This document shows positions 7,782 through 13,023 of a DNA stretch of 13,023 nucleotides, in pieces. The stretch comes from Sulfurovum sp. (GTDB lineage: Bacteria > Campylobacterota > Campylobacteria > Campylobacterales > Sulfurovaceae). The translations under genes and the position numbers were made by a program. The stretch's first letter is position 1. Each line of letters begins with the position of its first letter. The DNA lies in the NCBI GenBank assembly GCA_015490315.1, contig WFYB01000059.1, positions 1 to 13,023 on the forward strand, written 5' to 3'. Under the pieces are notes generated by a model that was not told the DNA's origin, did no database searches, and saw nothing but the letters and a program-made list of their open reading frames with translations.

Positions 7782-8350
7782 TGGTATTAATGATAGACAA
7801 CTACGACAGCTTCACCTACAATGTCGTACAGTACTGTAGAGAATTGGGAGCAGATCTGAAGGTGATCCGAAACGATGAGATGACCATAGAGGAGATCAAG
7901 GCACTTGACCCTGAGAAGATCATCCTCTCTCCTGGCCCCTCCACACCTGATGAGGCAGGGGTAACACTGGATGTCATCAAGGCGTTTGCCGATACCACGC
8001 CGATTTTTGGTATTTGTTTGGGACATCAGAGTATCGCGCAGGCGTTTGGAGCGGATGTGGTACAGGCGAAGCATATGATGCACGGCAAGACCTCGCAGGT
8101 AGAGGTAGAGAGAGATACACCAATCTTCAAAGATCTGCCCAAAGAGTTCCGTGCAACCCGCTATCACTCGCTTGTCGTCAAAAAAGAGAATCTCCCCGAA
8201 AGCATCATCCCTACCTCACACAGTAAGGATGATCAGGAGATTATGTCTTTGCAGATTAAAAACAGACCGATCTATGGTGTACAGTTCCATCCGGAGTCGA
8301 TCATGAGCGAGTATGGGCACGAGATGCTGGACAATTTCCTCAAACTTTAA
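7781..8350 (+). CDS. Anthranilate / aminodeoxychorismate synthase glutamine amidotransferase subunit
   Basis: This 189-residue class I glutamine amidotransferase releases ammonia from glutamine for a chorismate-using partner, either TrpE (tryptophan) or PabB (folate). It starts MVLMIDNYDSFTYN, the hallmark of TrpG/PabA. The nucleophile Cys79 sits in FGICLGHQS, and the remaining triad is His170/Glu172 in GVQFHPES. LSPGPSTPDEAG (49-60) is the conserved glutamine-site loop. Length is normal for a stand-alone subunit. TrpG and PabA cannot be told apart by sequence, and one protein may serve both. No TrpE or PabB gene is adjacent; instead it lies between a phosphoribosyltransferase and a membrane protein, joined to both by one-base TAATG overlaps. 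This location outside a trp operon makes PabA or a dual role plausible. Confidence 0.92.
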   Translation: MVLMIDNYDSFTYNVVQYCRELGADLKVIRNDEMTIEEIKALDPEKIILSPGPSTPDEAGVTLDVIKAFADTTPIFGICLGHQSIAQAFGADVVQAKHMMHGKTSQVEVERDTPIFKDLPKEFRATRYHSLVVKKENLPESIIPTSHSKDDQEIMSLQIKNRPIYGVQFHPESIMSEYGHEMLDNFLKL

Positions 8351-9459
8351 TGAAAAAGATACATTTTCTTTTCCTTTTGCTGTTTTATGCCGCAGCCGTA
8401 GTTTATCTCGCGGCAACGACACCGATCACACCGCATGAAGCCAAGATCTATTTTACCTCACATGATATTGTCTCGACCCTGATGCACTGGGGAGAACGGC
8501 TCTTTGCCTCGATGCCTGCGCTCAAAATCCTTGGACTCAGACTGTTTTTTATTCTCTTTGGATTTGCATCGGTACTACTTTTTTATAAACTGAGCAGAGA
8601 CTACTTTAGCCGCCCCAAAGATGCGATGCTTGCTACAATGATCTTTATGCTCCTGCCGGGTATCGTTGCGGGTATGACACTGGCAAATGTCTCTATTATA
8701 GTATTGACACTCGTATTGCTCTTTGTGCTTCTCTATGAGCACCGTTCAAAGCGCTATGATCTTCTTTTGCCGCTGATCATGCTGGCACTCTTCTTTATTC
8801 ATGAAGCCTCGTTGATCTTTTATGTTGCACTGATGCTGTATGCATGGCGATATAGAGACAAAAAACTCTTCATCCTCTCTGCTGCTTTTGTACTTGCATC
8901 ACTCTACCTCTCAAAAGGGATAGAGATAGGGGGACGACCCTCGGGGCATTTTCTTGAAGTGTTCGGACTCTATGCGACGGTATTCTCACCGCTGCTTTTT
9001 CTCTATTTTTTCTATGCCATGTATCGGATCCTGCTCAGAGAAGAGAAAAATCTTGTCTGGTATATCTCTTTTACCGCATTGGCTTTTTCTCTGCTGCTCT
9101 CATTGCGCCAAAAGGTCTATATCACCGATTTTGCTCCCTATGTGATGATCTCGGTCATCCTGATGCTCAATACACTCAACCAGAGTGTGCGTGTCAGACT
9201 GCCGCAGTTTCAAAAGTGGTATCGGATTGGGTTTTATGTGGTGATGACAACGTTGCTTCTCACCTTTGCTATGATTGTATTCCACCGACCGCTCTTTTAT
9301 CTTTTGAAGGATCCGAGCAGACACTTTGCCTACCGTATCTACAAACCTTACTTTATTGCACAGAGTCTCAAAGGAAAAGGGATTGGATGTTACGATGATG
9401 CCTCTTCAAGAGAGATATATACTTTGCGCTATTACGGTATCCGTGAATGCTCCCATTGA
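8350..9459 (+). CDS. Polytopic membrane protein, possibly GT-C glycosyltransferase-like
   Basis: This 369-residue inner-membrane protein has about ten hydrophobic segments (roughly 4-22, 60-80, 92-109, 113-129, 138-165, 173-188, 205-228, 236-252, 262-276 and 291-311) and a soluble C-terminal tail of about 50 residues. After the first membrane segment comes TTPITPHEAKIYF with Glu30; this resembles the acidic first-loop motif of GT-C (ArnT/PMT-type, lipid-linked sugar) transferases, which is the basis for the tentative call. It is shorter than most ArnT-like enzymes (about 500 or more) and I cannot identify further catalytic residues. The ATG shares one base with the stop of the TrpG/PabA gene, so it is translated with that operon, although no functional link is evident. 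No clear terminator follows. Confidence 0.7.
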   Translation: MKKIHFLFLLLFYAAAVVYLAATTPITPHEAKIYFTSHDIVSTLMHWGERLFASMPALKILGLRLFFILFGFASVLLFYKLSRDYFSRPKDAMLATMIFMLLPGIVAGMTLANVSIIVLTLVLLFVLLYEHRSKRYDLLLPLIMLALFFIHEASLIFYVALMLYAWRYRDKKLFILSAAFVLASLYLSKGIEIGGRPSGHFLEVFGLYATVFSPLLFLYFFYAMYRILLREEKNLVWYISFTALAFSLLLSLRQKVYITDFAPYVMISVILMLNTLNQSVRVRLPQFQKWYRIGFYVVMTTLLLTFAMIVFHRPLFYLLKDPSRHFAYRIYKPYFIAQSLKGKGIGCYDDASSREIYTLRYYGIRECSH

Positions 9460-9460
9460 T

Positions 9461-9489
9461 TTGTGTATTTTAGAAACAATATTTATATT
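9461..9489 (+). promoter_or_regulatory. Candidate aclBA promoter
   Basis: TTGTGT (9461-9466) and TATATT (9484-9489) are separated by 17 bases, within the 112-bp gap before aclB. The -10 matches five of six consensus bases and the -35 only three. Transcription would begin near 9496, giving a leader of about 75 bases. This is a pattern-based guess. Confidence 0.4.
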
Positions 9490-9496
9490 CTTCTTA

Positions 9497-9517
9497 TCGT
9501 TTTGATTAGCCAAACGA
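9497..9517. promoter_or_regulatory. Inverted repeat in aclB leader
   Basis: TCGTTT (9497-9502) and AAACGA (9512-9517) form a 6-bp inverted repeat around a 9-base centre, lying just at or after the predicted transcript start. It could be an operator or a small leader hairpin. Its size means chance occurrence is possible. Confidence 0.3.
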
Positions 9518-9559
9518 AACTTAAAACTATCTCATGCTAAACTTAACTGAACTAAATCA

Positions 9560-9565
9560 AAGGAG
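9560..9565 (+). promoter_or_regulatory. Strong ribosome-binding site of aclB
   Basis: AAGGAG lies six bases before the aclB ATG at 9572. It is one of the best Shine-Dalgarno matches in the window, which fits the high expression expected for a central carbon-fixation enzyme. Confidence 0.75.
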
Positions 9566-9571
9566 AACTCG

Positions 9572-10918
9572 ATGGCTCAAAAAGCGATTAGAGAGTACGA
9601 TGCCAAGTCCATCTTGGCAAGACATTGGGATGCATACTTTCCAAACTTCAATTACCCGTATCAGACGATACTGGTAGAAACCGGTGACCAGCTTAGAGAA
9701 GCTGCCAAAACGACACATAAATGGCTGGCTGAAAAACCGCTGGTAGCAAAACCCGATATGCTTTTCGGTAAGAGAGGTAAAAACGATCTGGTTCTTTTCA
9801 AAGTGAATAAGCCTGGTGATGTTACTTTGGAAGATGCTGCAAAATGGATCGATGAAAAAAGAGCCGAAAAACAGAAAGTCTATTTTTCATTCGATGGAGA
9901 TACACCTGTAGGTGAGCCGTCAGAAGATTTCCTTACCCATTTTATTGTAGAGCCGTTCACGCCGCATACACAAGATGAAGAGTACTACATCTCAGCAACG
10001 GTTGTAGGAGATGAAGATGTTCTCTATATGTCTGCTGAAGGCGGAATGGAAGTCGAAGAGGGCTGGGATGAAAAAGTTACAGAGGTAGCATTCCCTATTA
10101 CCGCTACAGAAGAAGAGATAGAAGCGAAGATCAGAGAGAACATTCCCGCTGATGTCAAAGATGAGGACAAAGAAGCATTTGCAGACTTTGCAATCGGTTT
10201 CTTTAAAGCCTACAGAGAGCTCAACTTTGCCTATCTTGAGATCAACCCGTTTGTCCTGCAGGGTAACAATGTCGAGCTTCTCGATATGGTCGCCAAGCTG
10301 GATGATACTGCAGGCTTCATGATGGTAGATCACTGGGGTGACATCGAGTATCCTACACCGTTCGGTATGGAAGCCAAATCACCGGAAGTTGCAGCGATCG
10401 AGGAGGCAGATGCCAAGACAGGTGCTTCTCTCAAACTGACACTGCTCAAGCCAGAGGCACGTATCTGGACGATGGTAGCCGGTGGTGGTGCTTCTGTTGT
10501 GTATGCTGATACCATTGCAGACTTTGCAGGTATCGATGATCTTGCAAATTATGGAGAGTACTCAGGTGGACCGACAACAGGTGAGACAAAGTTCTATGCC
10601 GAGACTATCCTTGATCTCATGACAAGAGAGAAAGACCCCAAAGGTCGTGACAAGATCCTAATCATCGGTGGTGCTATCGCAAACTTTACAGATGTTGCCA
10701 AGACATTTACAGGTATCATCCAGGCATTTGAAGAGTATGCAGACAAGATGAAAGAGACAGGTGTGAAAGTCTATGTAAGACGTGGTGGACCAAACTATGA
10801 AAAAGGTCTCAAAGATATCAAAGAAGCGGCAGATAGACTTGAAATTCCTATCGAAGTTTACGGACCGGAAACCCACGTGACTGATATCGTACGTATGGCA
10901 CTAGAAGAAGAGAAGTAG
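9572..10918 (+). CDS. aclB: ATP-citrate lyase, small subunit (AclB)
   Basis: With AclA this cytoplasmic subunit cleaves citrate with ATP and CoA to acetyl-CoA and oxaloacetate, the step that lets the TCA cycle run in reverse for CO2 fixation. The 448 residues correspond to the N-terminal part of animal ATP-citrate lyase. An ATP-grasp domain covers about 1-245, with VAKPDMLFGKRGK near 58-70, IVEPFTPHTQDEEYY and AYLEINPF (Glu223, Asn225). The citrate-binding domain (about 250-448) carries GASLKLTLL (from 284), the glycine-rich GGGASVVY (from 304), NYGEYSGGPT (from 326), GGAIANFT and RRGGPNYEKGL. The start is fixed by AAGGAG six bases upstream. It is followed after 10 bases by aclA, so both subunits are co-expressed. 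The pair is a recognised marker of the reductive TCA cycle in Campylobacterota and Chlorobi. Codon composition is like that of aclA. Confidence 0.96.
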   Translation: MAQKAIREYDAKSILARHWDAYFPNFNYPYQTILVETGDQLREAAKTTHKWLAEKPLVAKPDMLFGKRGKNDLVLFKVNKPGDVTLEDAAKWIDEKRAEKQKVYFSFDGDTPVGEPSEDFLTHFIVEPFTPHTQDEEYYISATVVGDEDVLYMSAEGGMEVEEGWDEKVTEVAFPITATEEEIEAKIRENIPADVKDEDKEAFADFAIGFFKAYRELNFAYLEINPFVLQGNNVELLDMVAKLDDTAGFMMVDHWGDIEYPTPFGMEAKSPEVAAIEEADAKTGASLKLTLLKPEARIWTMVAGGGASVVYADTIADFAGIDDLANYGEYSGGPTTGETKFYAETILDLMTREKDPKGRDKILIIGGAIANFTDVAKTFTGIIQAFEEYADKMKETGVKVYVRRGGPNYEKGLKDIKEAADRLEIPIEVYGPETHVTDIVRMALEEEK

Positions 10919-10928
10919 GGAGAAGAGC

Positions 10929-12746
10929 ATGTCAAAATTATTTACTAAAGATACACAAGCCATTTTTTGGAACAACAATAAAACAGCGATCCAAAGAATG
11001 CTGGATTATGACTACACGATCAAGAGAGAGACTCCTTCAGTAGCAGGTATCGTTGCACCGACGTCAAACAACAAGTTTGAGAAGTTTTTCTGGGGTGGTG
11101 ATGAGATCATGATCCCTCTCTACAAGAGCACGGCAGAAGCGAAAGAGGCACAGCCTCAGGCAGATGTACTGCTGAACTTCGCATCGTTCAGAACGGCTTC
11201 AGATGTCACTATGGAAGCTCTGGACCTCGGTGGCTTCAGAGTGATCATGATCACAGCAGAAGGTATTCCTGAAAGACTGGCACGTAAAATGAATGCCTAT
11301 GCAAGAGAAAAGGGTGTGACGATCATCGGACCTGCAACGGTCGGTGCGATTGCTCCAGGTGCCTTTAAGATTGCAAATATCGGTGGTACGATCGAAAATA
11401 TTATCAATTCAAAGCTTCATAGAGCAGGTTCTGCAGGTCTTGTGACAAGATCAGGCGGTCTTTTCAATGAGCTTTCCAATATCATCTCTATCAATGCAGA
11501 CGGTATTGCAGAAGGTGTTGCGATCGGTGGAGACAGATTTGTCGGTTCAACATTCATCGACAATATGCTTAGAATGGAAGAGAACCCGGATGTAAAATAT
11601 ATGGTACTTCTGGGAGAAGTAGGCGGTACTGAAGAGTACAAGATTATCGATGCGATCAAAGAGGGCAAGATCACAAAGCCTGTCATCGCATGGTGTATCG
11701 GTACCATCGCCAAGTATTATGACAGTGGTGTACAGTTCGGTCACGCGGGCGCATCGGCAAATGATGATAGAGAAACTGCAGAAGCGAAGAACAAAGCGAT
11801 GGCAGAAGCAGGTATCCATGTACCAAAGTCATTCAATGACCTACCTGATATCATCAACGGTGTCTATAAAGAGCTTCATGCAGAAGGTATCATCCAGGAT
11901 ATCCCTGAGCCGGAGATCAACCAGATCCCACCAGTTAGAAGACCAAAACACTTTATCTGTACTATCTCTGATGACAGAGGCGAAGAGGCAACCTATGCAG
12001 GCTTCCCTATCTCTTCTGTAGCGACACCAGATACCGGCAAAGGTATCGGTGATGTGATCTCTCTGCTCTGGTTCAAAAAACAGTATCCGAAGTGGGCAAC
12101 AGAGTTCATCGAAACAGTGATCAAAACAGTTGCAGACCACGGACCGGCTGTTTCCGGTGCACACAATGCCAAAGTTACAGCACGTGCAGGCAAGTCAGTG
12201 GTAGAGTCACTGGTTACAGGTCTTTTGACGATCGGTCCAAGATTTGGTGGCGCGATTGATGGTGCAGCAAAATATTTTAAATATGCTGATGATAACAACC
12301 TTGACCCTAAAGCCTTCCTCAAATATATGAAGAGTGAAGGTGTGCCTATCCCTGGTATTGGTCACAGAATCAAGTCTCTCAAAAACCCTGATTTGAGAGT
12401 TGAGGGGCTCAAAAAGTTTGCAGCAGAGCACTTCCCTGCTACACCACTGCTGGATTACGCATTGACTGTCGAACAGTTGACTACCTCCAAGAAAGAGAAC
12501 CTGATTCTCAACGTTGACGGAACGATTGGTATCTTGATGGTTGATATGTGGAGAGCACTGGGCTATTCAGAAGATGAGATCGATGAGTTCATTGAGTCAG
12601 GTACTCTGAATGCATTCTTCATCGTCGGTAGATCTATCGGATTTATCGGTCACGTACTTGATGAGAAGCGTTTGGCAATGCCAATGTACAGACACCCTAT
12701 GGATGATATCCTCTATGATGTCAAAAAAGCTGAGCCGATAGGATAA
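10929..12746 (+). CDS. aclA: ATP-citrate lyase, large subunit (AclA)
   Basis: This 605-residue subunit carries the CoA-binding/phosphohistidine part and the citrate synthase-like part of ATP-citrate lyase. The succinyl-CoA-synthetase-alpha-like region (about 1-330) contains GPATVGAIAPG (from 134), TRSGGLFNEL (from 173), IGGDRFVG and QFGHAGASA, where His272 is the expected phosphorylated histidine. The citrate synthase-like domain (about 345-605) contains AHNAKVTARAGKS, IGPRFGGAIDGAA, GIGHRIKS with catalytic His479 and the C-terminal GRSIGFIGHVLDEKR. The length matches two-subunit bacterial enzymes. The ATG lies ten bases after the aclB stop, with AGGGAG overlapping that stop as ribosome-binding site, so translation of the two subunits is likely coupled and balanced. 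Two hairpins follow the stop codon and the last part of an IS30 element lies about 225 bases downstream. Confidence 0.96.
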   Translation: MSKLFTKDTQAIFWNNNKTAIQRMLDYDYTIKRETPSVAGIVAPTSNNKFEKFFWGGDEIMIPLYKSTAEAKEAQPQADVLLNFASFRTASDVTMEALDLGGFRVIMITAEGIPERLARKMNAYAREKGVTIIGPATVGAIAPGAFKIANIGGTIENIINSKLHRAGSAGLVTRSGGLFNELSNIISINADGIAEGVAIGGDRFVGSTFIDNMLRMEENPDVKYMVLLGEVGGTEEYKIIDAIKEGKITKPVIAWCIGTIAKYYDSGVQFGHAGASANDDRETAEAKNKAMAEAGIHVPKSFNDLPDIINGVYKELHAEGIIQDIPEPEINQIPPVRRPKHFICTISDDRGEEATYAGFPISSVATPDTGKGIGDVISLLWFKKQYPKWATEFIETVIKTVADHGPAVSGAHNAKVTARAGKSVVESLVTGLLTIGPRFGGAIDGAAKYFKYADDNNLDPKAFLKYMKSEGVPIPGIGHRIKSLKNPDLRVEGLKKFAAEHFPATPLLDYALTVEQLTTSKKENLILNVDGTIGILMVDMWRALGYSEDEIDEFIESGTLNAFFIVGRSIGFIGHVLDEKRLAMPMYRHPMDDILYDVKKAEPIG

Positions 12747-12755
12747 TCCCTATCG
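12736..12755. other. Hairpin spanning the aclA stop codon
   Basis: CGATAGG (12736-12742) and CCTATCG (12749-12755) form a perfect 7-bp stem with a 6-base loop that contains the TAA stop. No T-run follows, so alone it is not a classical terminator; it may protect the 3' end of the message or act together with the next hairpin. Confidence 0.5.
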
Positions 12756-12763
12756 ATTCAGTA

Positions 12764-12790
12764 GCACCACCAATGTGGTGCAGTTTCTTG
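12764..12790 (+). terminator. Probable aclBA terminator
   Basis: GCACCAC (12764-12770), loop CAAT and GTGGTGC (12775-12781) make a perfect GC-rich 7-bp stem, followed by AGTTTCTTG. The T-run is interrupted, so this is an imperfect intrinsic terminator, but its position 18 bases after the aclA stop fits. Confidence 0.62.
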
Positions 12791-12928
12791 ATATATACTA
12801 TTAATGTATATAATATATTATTCCCCTCTATCTTTCACCTAATTTACCCATTAACAAACGGTTAGCCTTACTTGACTATAATAGATCTATATCACCTAGG
12901 AGACAGGAAGATATCCGCGATTCTCTTT
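12791..12928. other. AT-rich intergenic stretch with isolated promoter-like signals
   Basis: No open reading frame of credible size lies between the aclA terminator and the transposase end. The stretch has an AT-rich inverted repeat, TATATAC...GTATATA, at about 12793-12813. TATAAT (12877-12882) has TTAACA 20 bases upstream (12851-12856), an over-long spacer. AGGAG (12898-12902) and AGGAAG (12905-12910) look like ribosome-binding sites, but no start codon follows them before the IS30-like end. Confidence 0.5.
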
Positions 12929-12937
12929 GATATCCGC
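12910..12937 (+). repeat. 9-bp direct repeat at transposon end
   Basis: GATATCCGC occurs at 12910-12918 and again at 12929-12937, with 10 bases between the copies. The second copy abuts the presumed IS30 terminal sequence. The repeat may be part of the element end or of the target site; it is longer than the 2-3 bp duplication usual for IS30 elements. Confidence 0.45.
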
Positions 12938-13023
12938 CCATTCAAATCATAAGTGCAATTCACATCTAAATTAAGCAGCTACTTCTTTAGCGTATTCTTC
13001 GAAAAAGACCTCATAAGGTGTCC
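12938..13023 (-). mobile_element. IS30-family insertion sequence, terminal part
   Basis: The end of an IS30-type element enters from the right. It includes the transposase C-terminus and, beyond its stop, a sequence reading on the minus strand TTGCACTTATGATTTGAAT (12959-12941), which resembles the terminal inverted repeats I recall for IS30 elements. The exact outer boundary is uncertain by about 10-30 bases because the other end is outside the window. Confidence 0.6.
12971..13023 (-). CDS. IS30-family transposase, C-terminal fragment
   Basis: Only the last 16 codons and the stop lie in the window, read on the minus strand. They encode TPYEVFFEEYAKEVAA, with a partial preceding codon ending GG that would suit Arg, Gly or Trp. 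The RTPYEVFF-type ending followed by a short acidic stretch and an Ala-rich end is characteristic of the C-terminus of IS30 transposases, the DDE enzymes that cut and join the element ends. The gene continues past the right edge, so whether it is intact cannot be judged. The assignment rests on a short motif plus the matching terminal sequence just beyond the stop. Confidence 0.62.
   Translation of the reverse strand, partial: TPYEVFFEEYAKEVAA

Noticed and set aside
12791..12830. The AT-rich inverted repeat after aclA as a terminator or origin-like element
   Set aside because: The stem is only A/T pairs and weak, and there are no iterons or DnaA-box-like sequences nearby.
1..13023. CRISPR arrays, tRNA or rRNA genes
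   Set aside because: No regularly spaced repeats, cloverleaf-like sequence or rRNA-like blocks were seen; nearly the whole window is protein-coding.

Overview
The window reads as a piece of the chromosome of a chemolithoautotrophic member of the Campylobacterota, probably related to Sulfurovum or Sulfurimonas. Three things support this: a two-subunit ATP-citrate lyase (aclB-aclA), the key enzyme of the reductive TCA cycle; a futalosine-pathway menaquinone gene (mqnE) that resembles the Campylobacter type; and tightly packed genes of moderate GC with extended -10 promoters. The genus is an inference, because there is no rRNA here to test it.

Layout. (1) Positions 1-1320, plus strand: an ABC-transporter ATPase of the ThiQ (thiamine) type overlaps by 4 nt a small choline/thiamine-kinase-fold phosphotransferase, which suggests uptake and phosphorylation of thiamine or a similar small alcohol. 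(2) Positions 1374-6208, minus strand: glnD (PII uridylyltransferase), glmS (glucosamine-6-phosphate synthase) and an AT-rich orphan lipoprotein form one tightly spaced operon. (3) A 45-bp divergent gap holds a TATAAT/ATTATA box that could serve both directions. (4) Positions 6254-9459, plus strand: mqnE, a purine-type phosphoribosyltransferase, a TrpG/PabA glutamine amidotransferase and a polytopic GT-C-like membrane protein form a second tightly coupled operon. (5) Positions 9460-12746, plus strand: aclB and aclA with their own leader, ending in two tandem hairpins. (6) Positions 12747-13023: an AT-rich intergenic stretch with an isolated promoter-like and Shine-Dalgarno-like signal, then the C-terminal end of an IS30-family transposase that enters from the right on the minus strand.

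How the genes fit together: citrate cleavage by AclBA supplies acetyl-CoA and oxaloacetate for autotrophic growth. MqnE makes part of the respiratory quinone. The adjacent phosphoribosyltransferase may recycle a purine base released in that pathway. GlnD senses glutamine and controls PII, while GlmS and TrpG/PabA both consume glutamine.

Most of the window is ordinary core metabolism. I see no convincing evidence of a new defence, mobile or secretion system. The items most worth a second look are the AT-rich lipoprotein, the phosphoribosyltransferase beside mqnE, the shared divergent promoter, and the transposon end that appears to have landed just after a promoter and ribosome-binding site.
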